Shown in pieces: positions 32,754-42,100 of a stretch of 64,000 nt of DNA. The stretch is from contig JAOAHN010000058.1 of the NCBI GenBank assembly GCA_026415215.1, positions 1 through 64,000 on the forward strand, read 5' to 3'. Made by a program: the position numbers and the translations under genes. This stretch comes from Candidatus Hydrogenedentota bacterium (GTDB taxonomy: Bacteria; Hydrogenedentota; Hydrogenedentia; Hydrogenedentales; Hydrogenedentaceae). Positions within the stretch are counted from its first letter, which is position 1; each line of letters opens with the position of its first letter. Under the pieces are notes generated by a model. The model did not search any database. It saw only the letters and a program-made list of their open reading frames with translations, and was not told where the DNA came from.

Positions 32754-34217
32754 ATGATATTGTTGAGAAAGGGATTTTATAGCCTGATTTGTTCAGCGGT
32801 TATTTTATTATTGTTAACAAATTGTTTCTCTGAAGAAAAGGGGCTCATCAAAGATAGTGAGAGTAGTCAAAATGTAGACCAGATTTATAAGGAGAAAGTG
32901 GATAGCTCAGAGAATGTATCCGGAGAGAATACGACCGAAGGTATTATATCTGACGGTAGTGCTGTTGAGTCGAACAACTCGATGCCTATTGAGAATTTAA
33001 GGTTTCAGTCGACTTTAACCCCTCAACCTTCTATCATCGAGGATGAAAAGCGAGAACAAAATACATCACCTTTGTCGTCAGAAACTCCAACCTCTGATGT
33101 AGGGGAAGTGGTTCGGGAAGAAGGCAGAGAGACACAAGAAGTAAAGGACCAAACCGTCCCTGTTATAGAGGAACCACAGCAGGATTCTATACAACTTGAG
33201 GGTTCACAACAAACAGAGTTTTCAAAAGTTAGGGTAGGGATGAGTTATGATGAAGTGGTAGGGGTTTTAGGAGAGCCAGATATGTTGGTAACTTCCCAAA
33301 AGGAGAATGATGTTTTTATCTATCTGTGGAGGCGGGCGGGTGCATTTCTATATGGTAAGTTTGAGAATGGTGTTTTGACTCGTCGATCAGGAAAATTAGA
33401 GGAGGATATAGAGTCTGTTCCTCTCACGGAAGAAGTATATTTGAAAGTGAAGTTGGGGATGAGTTTAGAAGAAGTTAATATGCTTTTAAAAAGGGAAGGC
33501 AGAAAAATTGGTGGAGAAGGGGTGGAAGATGGAATATATCTTTGGGCAGATCCTAAACTGGGTAGTAGTTTTTCCGCAAAGTTTGAAAAAGGCAAGTTGG
33601 TTAGAAAAAGTGGTTTTTATTCTAAACCTACGATTTTATCCGAGTTAAGGGAGGGGAATGAGGCTGAAAAGACAGAACTTAAGAAAGATGAAGTTTCTGC
33701 AGAAGTATATGTGGCAGAAGAAGGAAATGTAGATGAGACAGTTGAGACAACTTCTGGGCGAGAGATTGTGCAGGAAGGTGCTAAAGGTCCTGAGGTTTTG
33801 GAGGAAAGTAAGGGGAGAAACGAGGATAAGAAGGATTATGCATCTTCTCAGAGGATAGTTTCTGTGGGTAGAAAAAACATTCTGGAGGAGGGTAGGAGGA
33901 GTTATTCTGGCGAGATAGGTAAAGGGGGGTCTAAGAAAGCAAAGCTTCCCGATTTTACATATCAGCTTCGAGAAGGTTCCTATGAAATAAAACTTCACAA
34001 CCCCTTAGATGTGGAAGTGTCAGTGGGAATTCGTAGTGATAAAAGAGGGAAAAATGTGTCTATAGCACCTGGAGGCACAAGGTCGATTAAAGTGCCGAGG
34101 GGAGAATATAAGTTTTTTTACATACGAGCGGATGACCCTACTCGATTGATGGATGGGGGAACAGTAAAGATTGACGGGCTTTTCATAGGGGATGTAGATA
34201 TCTATTTGATTAAATAA
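32754..34217 (+). CDS. Lipoprotein with two BamE/SmpA-like repeats
   Basis: About 487 residues from ATG 32754 (GTG 32751 is also possible; GGAGAG lies 7-10 bases upstream). The signal peptide ends in a lipobox, LLLLTNC, with Cys near residue 24. Residues about 30-155 are Ser/Glu-rich and probably disordered. Two tandem repeats follow: VRVGMSYDEVVGVLGEPD...YLWRRAGAFLYGKFENGVLTRRSG and VKLGMSLEEVNMLLKREG...YLWADPKLGSSFSAKFEKGKLVRKSG. Each resembles the BamE/SmpA fold (VxxGMSxxEVxxxLGxPD). A second low-complexity linker leads to a C-terminal beta domain (YEIKLHNPLDVEVSVGIRS...). The role is probably in the envelope, but a direct BamE function is only inferred. An enolase-superfamily gene follows after 17 bases. 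Confidence 0.65.
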   Translation: MILLRKGFYSLICSAVILLLLTNCFSEEKGLIKDSESSQNVDQIYKEKVDSSENVSGENTTEGIISDGSAVESNNSMPIENLRFQSTLTPQPSIIEDEKREQNTSPLSSETPTSDVGEVVREEGRETQEVKDQTVPVIEEPQQDSIQLEGSQQTEFSKVRVGMSYDEVVGVLGEPDMLVTSQKENDVFIYLWRRAGAFLYGKFENGVLTRRSGKLEEDIESVPLTEEVYLKVKLGMSLEEVNMLLKREGRKIGGEGVEDGIYLWADPKLGSSFSAKFEKGKLVRKSGFYSKPTILSELREGNEAEKTELKKDEVSAEVYVAEEGNVDETVETTSGREIVQEGAKGPEVLEESKGRNEDKKDYASSQRIVSVGRKNILEEGRRSYSGEIGKGGSKKAKLPDFTYQLREGSYEIKLHNPLDVEVSVGIRSDKRGKNVSIAPGGTRSIKVPRGEYKFFYIRADDPTRLMDGGTVKIDGLFIGDVDIYLIK

Positions 34218-34234
34218 GAGACTTGGAATTGTAT

Positions 34235-35647
34235 ATGAAGGCTACAGATGTCGATGTAAAAGGAGTTGCTCTATACTTCATACCTGTTAAAACACGAGTT
34301 CCATTGAAATTCGGCACAGAGACACTTACAGAGGTAACTTGTGCAAGAGTATGTGTGAGAGTGGAGGATAGAAGAGGTAAATCCTGTTATGGTTGGGGAG
34401 AAACGCCATTAAGTATCCAGTGGATTTGGCCATCTACACGACCGTATATAGAAAGGTACAATAGCGTTGTCTCATTTACAAGAAAGGTTGCCCATCACAT
34501 TTGTAATATTTCTGAAAAGGGACATCCAATAGAAATTGGTTATAGGTTTATCGAGAATAATTTACCACGACTTATGAAACACTTTAATTCAGGTAGTTTA
34601 GTAGAACCTCTTCCAAGACTTGCGGGATTAGTTTGTTGTTCGCCTTTTGACCTCGCTATTCACGATGCTTATGGGAATTTACTTGGTGTGCCTACTTATG
34701 AAACTTATAGTGCTGATTTTATGAGTTTTGATCTCTCTGGATTTATTACCCCTTCTGTGGATCTGAAAGATGTGATAGACTTTAAAGGTAAATACCCGAG
34801 AGATTTTCTTGTTTATCCTTTGCCGGAAAAAATTTTGGCTTGGCACTTAGTGGGCGGACTTGACTCGCTCGAAGAGGAAGAGGTTCATAAAGAATTAAAA
34901 GATGGTTATCCCAACTCACTGCGAGAGTGGATTAGAAGAGATGGTTTGAGATGTTTGAAGATAAAACTGAGGGGCAATGACTTCGAGTGGGATTATAATC
35001 GTCTGGTTCGGGTAGGCAAGATAGGAATTGAAGAGGGTGTTAACTGGTTAAGTGCTGATTTTAACTGTACTGTCAGGGATACTTCGTATGTGGTGGGCAT
35101 CTTAGATAAGTTAATGTATGATTACCCTCGTATTTTTGGGATGCTCTTATATGTAGAACAGCCATTCCCTTATGAGTTAGAGGATTTTCCGATAGATGTG
35201 CGGTGTGTCTCTGCAAGGAAGCCGTTGTTTTTGGATGAGAGTGCTCATGATTGGAGAGTTATTATGCGAGGGCGGGAGTTAGGTTGGAGTGGTGTAGCTC
35301 TAAAAACTTGTAAAACTCAAACAGGTGCACTCTTATCGTTGTGTTGGGCAAAGGCGCATGGTATGCTTTTGATGGTGCAAGATTTAACAAATCCAATGAT
35401 TGCACAGATACCTCATGTTTTACTTGGAGCTCATGCGGGGACAATTATGGGGGTAGAAAGCAATAGTATGCAGTTTTATCCTAAAGCGAGTGAACCCGAG
35501 GCAAAGATTCATCCTGGTTTGTATTCAAGAAAAAATGGTTTTCTGGAGTTAAAGAGTTTAGTGGGGTCGGGTTTTTGTATGAGAATTGAAGAAATTGAGA
35601 GGGAACTTCCTCCTTGTGACCTTGTTATCGGTGATATGGATATATAG
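34235..35647 (+). CDS. Enolase-superfamily enzyme, mandelate racemase/muconate lactonizing type
   Basis: Started at ATG 34235 (the track start, TTG 34223, is less likely), 470 residues. Members remove a proton next to a carboxylate of an acid sugar or a dipeptide-like substrate, using magnesium. The expected barrel residues are visible in order: KIK near 241-243 (catalytic lysines), D in SADFNC near 273, E in VEQPFP near 307, D in FLDESAHD near 334, and a final K in VALKTCKTQTG near 356. That set is the MLE-type subgroup. The capping N-terminal domain contains ARVCVRVEDRRGK and YGWGETPLS. The protein is about 100 residues longer than usual, the extra lying between the N-terminal domain and the barrel. 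Substrate unknown. Confidence 0.78.
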   Translation: MKATDVDVKGVALYFIPVKTRVPLKFGTETLTEVTCARVCVRVEDRRGKSCYGWGETPLSIQWIWPSTRPYIERYNSVVSFTRKVAHHICNISEKGHPIEIGYRFIENNLPRLMKHFNSGSLVEPLPRLAGLVCCSPFDLAIHDAYGNLLGVPTYETYSADFMSFDLSGFITPSVDLKDVIDFKGKYPRDFLVYPLPEKILAWHLVGGLDSLEEEEVHKELKDGYPNSLREWIRRDGLRCLKIKLRGNDFEWDYNRLVRVGKIGIEEGVNWLSADFNCTVRDTSYVVGILDKLMYDYPRIFGMLLYVEQPFPYELEDFPIDVRCVSARKPLFLDESAHDWRVIMRGRELGWSGVALKTCKTQTGALLSLCWAKAHGMLLMVQDLTNPMIAQIPHVLLGAHAGTIMGVESNSMQFYPKASEPEAKIHPGLYSRKNGFLELKSLVGSGFCMRIEEIERELPPCDLVIGDMDI

Positions 35648-35667
35648 AAGTTTGCTATAAACAAGTT

Positions 35668-36330
35668 CTAATTGTTAGATTGAGACTCACTAATAAAGTT
35701 TGCTATGTAGTCCTTAATTTTTGGATGGTTCATAATAGTGTCCAGTGCCTGATGAAGATTTTCTCCACTTATTACAAGGTCTGCAAATTTTTTAGTTGAC
35801 AAAATATATTTTTCATACATAGGCTTCACAGTTTTTAAGTATTGCTCAATTATACTCTCTAAACTACGGTTTCTCTCTTTTGTGTCTCTGAGTATTCGTC
35901 TAATTAGGGCTATATCGTTTGGGATTTCCACATAAATCTTAAGGTTTCCAAGTGTCCTTAGTTCTTCGTAATATAGAGCATATAATCCTTCTATAATGAT
36001 TACCTGCGACGGTTCTAACTTTGTAGACTCTTTAAGCCGAGTGTGTGTGGTAAAGTCGTATGTGGGAGCATTTACTGCAAGCCCTTTGAGTAATCTCGAT
36101 AAATCTGAAATTAACAACTGGTGTTCTATTGCATTTGGTTCATCAAAGTTTGTTTTAGTCCTTTCCTCAAAGGGGAGATGAGAAAGGTCCTTATAATAGT
36201 TATCAGTTGGAATAATAAGGGAATTAATCCCTTTCTCAGAAAATGATGCGGATATTAGCCTTGCAAGCGAGCTTTTTCCAGAGGCAGTTCCGCCTCCTAT
36301 TAAGATAGTGAATGAGTTTAAGATGTCCAT
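35668..36330 (-). CDS. udk: Uridine kinase
   Basis: A 220-residue kinase of the pyrimidine salvage pathway that converts uridine (and cytidine) to the monophosphate. The P-loop GGGTASGKSS is at residues 12-21. Further family elements are IPTDNYYKDLSHLPFEERTKTNFDEPNAIEH, the substrate region YDFTTHTR, and VIIEGLYALYYEELR. The start overlaps the end of the FecCD-type permease gene by 13 bases, so it is translationally coupled to a transporter with no obvious nucleoside link. It converges with the enolase-superfamily gene. Confidence 0.92.
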   Translation of the reverse strand: MDILNSFTILIGGGTASGKSSLARLISASFSEKGINSLIIPTDNYYKDLSHLPFEERTKTNFDEPNAIEHQLLISDLSRLLKGLAVNAPTYDFTTHTRLKESTKLEPSQVIIIEGLYALYYEELRTLGNLKIYVEIPNDIALIRRILRDTKERNRSLESIIEQYLKTVKPMYEKYILSTKKFADLVISGENLHQALDTIMNHPKIKDYIANFISESQSNN

Positions 36331-37343
36331 TCCTTACTTGTACCAGTGAATAGTATGTATAAGAAAACAGGTACCCCTATGATTGTGGTTATTATCCCAA
36401 TAGGTATCTCTGTAGCAAACACATTTCTGGATAGAACATCGCAGATAAGTAGAAAAGTTCCTCCAATAATGGCGCTTCCGATGATTAATTGAAAGTGAAG
36501 AGCACCATATACATATCTCGAGATATGCGGTATAATTAAACCTACGAAGCCTATAGGTCCTATCTCCGCTACTAATATGGCAGTAAGCATTGATACGATG
36601 AAGAATATAGTTAGTTGAAGTTTCTTAACATTGATCCCTCGAGATTCTGCTATTTCGCTGTCAAAACTATACTGGTCTAACATTTTGCTTGTGTATAAAA
36701 GCATTAAAAAAGTAAATAAAAATACTATACCACAGATAATAGCGGGCCTATATCCTAATACCTGGGTAGAGCCAAATAGCCATCTCTCCATAAACACTAA
36801 TTTATGAGGGAGGGCGAAATATCTTAAGAGCATTATTAAAGAATTAGCAAGCATTCCAAGCGTAACTCCTGTAAGCAGTAATACAGTGGTGGATAATCTT
36901 ACTCTCCTCCATACCAATAGAAGAATTAGGATGATTTGAGTTCCCCCGAAGATCAAAGCCATTAGATAGGACATAGGGACTCTAAGCCACGGGAAAAATA
37001 ACTTGTCGGAGTATAGGTATGCTATGTATGCACCCAGAGATGCAAAACTTGCAGTCCCTAATGTGTAAGGAGAGGCTAAAGGATTTCTTAATAGTGTCTG
37101 AAAAGCTACGCCACATATCGACAAACCTGCTCCTGCTATTATACATATAAGTGTCCGAGGTATTCTGTGAGTAATAAGTATTTCCAATATAATTTGGTTA
37201 TCAGGATTATCATAATTTTTGACTGATTCGAAGACCCTTTTCAAAGGTGTTGGTTCGTAGCCGATGAAAATACTCGCAAATGTAGTAATTAGTAAGACAG
37301 TGATGAAAAATAAGGTCGTTATTGGAAATCTTTTATTTTTCAT
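36318..37343 (-). CDS. FecCD/BtuC-type ABC transporter permease
   Basis: A 341-residue inner-membrane permease with about ten hydrophobic segments. Family signatures are visible: RIPRTLICIIAGAGLSICGVAFQTLLRNPLASPYTLGTASFASLGAYIA (the FecCD N-terminal motif), LLTGVTLGMLANSLIMLLRY, AEIGPIGFVGLIIPHISRYVYG and the C-terminal IPIGIITTIIGVPVFLYIL. It imports iron-siderophore, heme or cobamide together with the two genes just upstream, which overlap it and each other. No TonB-dependent receptor lies in the window. Confidence 0.94.
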   Translation of the reverse strand: MKNKRFPITTLFFITVLLITTFASIFIGYEPTPLKRVFESVKNYDNPDNQIILEILITHRIPRTLICIIAGAGLSICGVAFQTLLRNPLASPYTLGTASFASLGAYIAYLYSDKLFFPWLRVPMSYLMALIFGGTQIILILLLVWRRVRLSTTVLLLTGVTLGMLANSLIMLLRYFALPHKLVFMERWLFGSTQVLGYRPAIICGIVFLFTFLMLLYTSKMLDQYSFDSEIAESRGINVKKLQLTIFFIVSMLTAILVAEIGPIGFVGLIIPHISRYVYGALHFQLIIGSAIIGGTFLLICDVLSRNVFATEIPIGIITTIIGVPVFLYILFTGTSKEWTS

Positions 37344-38124
37344 ATATTAAGGGCTCTACCAAGATGGAATTTGTAAGTGGATGATTACCTATCCAGAATT
37401 TGCAATTGTAAGCGGAGAGTAAATTATCTTGGTTTAATACCACATTGGGTGGACCGTAGCCTATCAATGAGTGGCTATTGGAGAAAAGTAATACCTCGTC
37501 CGCAAATCTTGTAATTACATTAATCTCGTGAGTAGTTAGGATGATGGTGAGACCAGAAGATTTCAATTCTTGGAGTAATGTTAGAAGTTCCAGTTGGAAA
37601 GGAGTATCTAATCCGGATAGGGGCTCGTCTAAGAGTAAAATTTCCGGTTCTTGAGCGAGAATACTTGCAATTACAGTCTTTTTGAATTCTCCAGCGGATA
37701 ATGCTTCGATCCTTCTCCCCTTTAGGGCGGTTAGACCCATTTTATTAACGCAATCATTTATAATTTTTCTATCTCTTAAGTTAAGATTAGATAATGGCAT
37801 TTTATGAGGAAATCGCCCAAGAGCAATTACATCCTCTACTGAAAGAGAAAACAAAGGTGATATAGTTTGAGGGAGTATAGCAATCTTTTTGGCTAAATCC
37901 CTTCTATTATACTCTTCTATTGAGGTTCCCAAGAGTTTAATTTCTCCTTTCGTGGGTTTTAACAATCTACAAAGAATTCTTAAAAATGTGCTTTTTCCTG
38001 AACCATTGGGTCCTATAACTGCGGTTAGAGTATTGCTCTTTATTTTTAAAGAAAGGTCTACGAATAAAGACTGGCTTTTGTAATAGCTGAAGCTGATGTC
38101 ATTTAATTCGTATGCGATGTTCAT
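37333..38124 (-). CDS. FecE/BtuD-type ABC transporter ATP-binding protein
   Basis: A 263-residue ATPase with all ABC motifs: Walker A GPNGSGKST, Q-loop ILPQTISP, signature LSAGEFKKT, Walker B ILLLDEPLSGLD, and the switch His in TTHEIN. The signature is LSAGE where many have LSGGQ, a tolerated variant in this family. It overlaps the permease gene by 11 bases and the binding-protein gene by four bases (ATGA), so the three are tightly coupled. Confidence 0.95.
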   Translation of the reverse strand: MNIAYELNDISFSYYKSQSLFVDLSLKIKSNTLTAVIGPNGSGKSTFLRILCRLLKPTKGEIKLLGTSIEEYNRRDLAKKIAILPQTISPLFSLSVEDVIALGRFPHKMPLSNLNLRDRKIINDCVNKMGLTALKGRRIEALSAGEFKKTVIASILAQEPEILLLDEPLSGLDTPFQLELLTLLQELKSSGLTIILTTHEINVITRFADEVLLFSNSHSLIGYGPPNVVLNQDNLLSAYNCKFWIGNHPLTNSILVEPLIYEK

Positions 38125-39014
38125 CGAATAAGGTCAAATTCGGGATGTAGGTAACTTGCTATTTTTTCTGCTACTCTGGGTAATCTCGGACCTGGTCTCA
38201 TTCCATAAGATTCTAAGATGAAGTATATTCTACTATTTTTAACAGCTGGCACAGTATCGAAAGCCTTCCAATCGAGAAATAGGTAGTCTAATTGTTTTTG
38301 AGTTAGTGACTCGCCACATCTAAATTCTATAATTGCTTGAGGGGCCTTAGATATTATGGCTTCAGCTGAGATTTCAAAATAGGGACGGGTTTCTTCTTCA
38401 AAGACATTTTTTCCGCCTGCAATCTTAAGTATTTCTGATAAGAATGAATTTCCACCTGCTACTTGTATAGAGGATAAATCTCTTGGTTCCCTACCTACTA
38501 CTAACAAAGTAGGCACTGGTTCAAAATTCTTTATTTTCTCCTCTGTGTATTTGAATTTGTTTTTCATTTCTTCTATTAATTTTTGTGCGCGAGATTGCTG
38601 ATTTGTAAGTTCGCCCAATTTAGTAATGCCGTTATATATACCTTCAAGAGTATCCATAGATATAGAATAATATTTTATTTTTATTTCATTAGCAAGACTT
38701 GATAATTGAGGAATCTCTCCCGCAGTAACTATTATTTCAGGGTTAAGGGAGGTTATCTTTTCAATATTTGGGGATATGTATGTCCCAACTTTGGGGAGAT
38801 GCTGTATTTCGGGTGGGTAATCATCAAAGTCGCCGATAGCTATTACTTTTTCTCCCGCTCCTATTTGGAATAGTATTTCTGTGATGTTGGGCCCTATCGA
38901 AACAATACCAAACTTTTTATGTTGATTACCGCATCCAGTGTAGTAAATGGAAGACAATATCAAAAATATGTAAAACACTCTGTGAATATAGTAGGTATTT
39001 ACTCTTGCCTGCAT
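38121..39014 (-). CDS. Substrate-binding lipoprotein, BtuF/FepB type
   Basis: A 297-residue periplasmic binding protein with a lipoprotein signal (YYTGC near residue 28). The fold is the helical-backbone metal receptor type: IVSIGPNITEILFQIGAGEKVIAIGDFDDYPPEIQHLPKVGTYISPNIEKITSLNPEIIVT, LIEEMKNKFKYTEEKIKN (spine helix), LLVVGREPRDLSSIQVAGGNSFLSEILKIAGGKNVF. The pattern YPPEI...LPKVG is common in cobamide and heme binders, so vitamin B12-like compounds are a reasonable guess, with iron-siderophore as the alternative. AAAGGG precedes the ATG. No cobalamin riboswitch is visible in the 150 bases upstream. Confidence 0.88.
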   Translation of the reverse strand: MQARVNTYYIHRVFYIFLILSSIYYTGCGNQHKKFGIVSIGPNITEILFQIGAGEKVIAIGDFDDYPPEIQHLPKVGTYISPNIEKITSLNPEIIVTAGEIPQLSSLANEIKIKYYSISMDTLEGIYNGITKLGELTNQQSRAQKLIEEMKNKFKYTEEKIKNFEPVPTLLVVGREPRDLSSIQVAGGNSFLSEILKIAGGKNVFEEETRPYFEISAEAIISKAPQAIIEFRCGESLTQKQLDYLFLDWKAFDTVPAVKNSRIYFILESYGMRPGPRLPRVAEKIASYLHPEFDLIR

Positions 39015-39166
39015 AAAGAGTCCCTTTAGAAGAATAGAATAACTTTAGAAGAACGAAAATATATTATAATCTATATCCTTGTGGAGTAAAAAAACTAATT
39101 TTTAAGTTAGGTAATACCAAGTGAAAACATTGATTCGATGCGTCTAAGAAAGTAGGTGTGGTTAGC

Positions 39167-42100
39167 ATGAAGTGGTACCCATTAAGTTTTGTATGGCGAA
39201 AATATGCATGGGATGTATGGAATCCCATGGTATTCTACGCTAATTTGCCGGATGCTATTAAACCGGAAGAAAAGAAAAAACTGTTAGTGCAAACAATAGT
39301 AGATGGAGTAAATAAGGAAAATACTAATAACCCCGATTTCTTATTTTGGTCTTATGGCGAATTAAGAGCATTAGAGTTGATTACAGAGGTGTTTAGGTAT
39401 GTGATAGATGTTTATTGTAATAAGGTTGTTGAGGCTCCATTTGCGGGTTACGGGGAGAGGTTGGAACAGAATATCGGGGAAAGTTTACATTACCTACTTA
39501 AAGAATGGCTTAGTTACTATCCTCCAATAAAGTTATTTTACGGTGAAAATAATATTGAAGATTATTTTGTGAAGATACCGCGAGGTTCGTCATCCTGGGA
39601 AAATACGCTAATAGAGTTGTTATTGGGTTGGGTAAATAATCACAATCCCGCATGCAAAAAATACAAGATTATGTTTGATGATGAACCGTTGAAGGAAAAG
39701 TTTGTTGAATATATTGAATCTGTAAAGGAAGCGGAAAAATATTTTTCTGAACTCCCACCCCTTCCTGAAACGAACCTCTCATTATGGGATACCCTTTGGG
39801 AGCCTATAAGAGCTTGTCCAAATTCGCTTGAGGAACAACTGGAGTTTATTCGCAGAAATTGGAGTTTTTTCTTGCCTGCATATTTATTAAGAGAAATCGA
39901 TGTAGTTCGGGGCGTGATAAGAGAAGAAAGAATTTTCCGCGGGTTTGGCAAAGGACCGCTTGAAGTATTAGATTTTAGAAGAGGGCGGGGATCTGGCTTA
40001 GAAGAATATGAGGCATATTCACCTGATAGAGACTGGATGCCGAATCTCGTTCTCATTGCCAAGTTGGTTTATGTATGGTTGTATCAGCTTTCAAAAAAAT
40101 ACAAGAGGAATATTAGGCGTTTAGATGAGATACCAGATGAGGAGTTAGACCAACTTGCACGCTGGGGGTTTACAGGGCTGTGGTTGATAGGAGTATGGGA
40201 AAGGTCTGAGGCTTCAAAAACAATAAAGAGGTTAGCAGGTAATCCTGAAGCTATTGCTTCTGCTTATTCGATTTATGAGTATGAAGTTGCTCGGGATTTG
40301 GGCGGAGAAGAGGCATTGAGTAATCTAAAAGAAAGGGCTTGGAAAAGGGGGATTAGACTCGCTAGTGATATGGTCCCAAATCACTACGGAATATATTCAC
40401 GGTGGGTAATAGAGTATCCTGAGAGATTTATTCAACTTCCATACTCACCTTTCCCTTCGTACAAGTTCACCGGGCCGAACCTTTCTCTCCATCCGGATAT
40501 CGGTATCTATATTGAAGATGGTTATTGGGACAGAACAGATGCTGCTGTAGTATTCAAGTGGCAAAATTTTAAGACAGGTGAAGTTCGATACATATATCAC
40601 GGAAACGATGGTACACACATGCCGTGGAATGATACAGCCCAGTTGAATTTTCTACTTCCGGAGGTAAGAGAAGCGGTAAAACAAACTATTCTGAAAGTAT
40701 CAGAAAAATTTCCAATAATTCGTTTCGATGCAGCTATGACATTAACAAAGAGGCATTTTCAAAGGCTTTGGTATCCGGCGCCAGATGAAGGTGGGGCAAT
40801 TCCTTCTCGAGCTGATTATGGTATGGCTCGAGAAGAATTTGATAAATTTTTCCCTAAGGAATTTTGGCGTGAAGTGGTGGATATGATAGCCGAGAAATCC
40901 CCTGATACACTTTTGTTGGCAGAAGCTTTTTGGTTGTTAGAAGGATATTTCGTTAGGACACTTGGGATGCATCGAGTTTATAACAGTGCGTTTATGAATA
41001 TGCTTAAAATGGAAGACAATGCAAAGTACAGGCAGACGGTGAAGAATATACTTGAATTTAGCCCGCCCGTTCTTCAAAGATTTGTGAATTTTATGAACAA
41101 CCCAGATGAAGAAACCGCAGTTGCACAATTCGGAAAGGGCGATAAGTACTTTGGTATTGCAACTATGATGGTAACATTACCCGGGTTACCAATGTTTGGG
41201 CACGGACAAATTGAAGGATATGCCGAAAAATATGGAATGGAATATAGTCGAGCGTATTGGGATGAACTCCCAGACGATAATTTAATCCACAGACATGAGG
41301 TAGAAATTTTTCCTCTGATGAGAAAAAGGTATCTTTTCAGTGGGGCTCAAAATTTTGCCTTCTATGATTTTGTTACACCGCAAGGATGGGTTGATGAAAA
41401 TGTATTTGCATATACTAATAGGGTAGGAGAGGAGAAGGCTTTAGTAATCTATAACAATTCCATAAACATGACAAGGGGAAGAATATTTAGTTCAACTCGA
41501 ATTAATGTAGGACCAGCAGACTCTCCTTATTTTATTGTCAAAAACTTAGGAGAAGCACTTGGTCTAAAATCTGATCCAAATGTATATTATGTTTTCAGGG
41601 AACATAGAACTCGCCTTGATTATATTATCTCAGGTAAGCACTTATGTGAAAACGGATTTTATGTGGAACTTCAAGGATATGAATATAAAGTTTTCCTTGA
41701 TTGGCGTGAAGTGCATGACCAGGATGGTATCTGGGCAAGAGTAGCAGAAATCCTTGGAGGAAAGGGTATCTCAAACATAGAGGATCTTTACAAGGAATTT
41801 TTGTTTTCAGATGTACTTGAACCACTAAAAACTCTAATCTCTCCTCTTTGTTTAGGTCGGATTATTAGCGGTGATGAGATAAAGGAGTCGAGTGTAAAAG
41901 AATATATTGAGTTGTTCTGGAATGCTGTTGCTGGGAGAGTAAAATATCCGTTTTCGATAATCCCTTGGGTGGATAGAACTGTATTAGAGCTCGGTAGTGT
42001 GGGGAAAAAATATAAAGTCTTCGTTGAGGAAATAGGCGATCCTGAAATTGTTGAGATTTTAAGGGATTGTTTTGAGGGAGAATATAGAGTTAGATACTCT

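Noticed and set aside
38124-39166. Cobalamin riboswitch ahead of the BtuF-like gene
   Set aside because: Only about 150 bases lie upstream and no B12-box-like conserved sequence is visible there.
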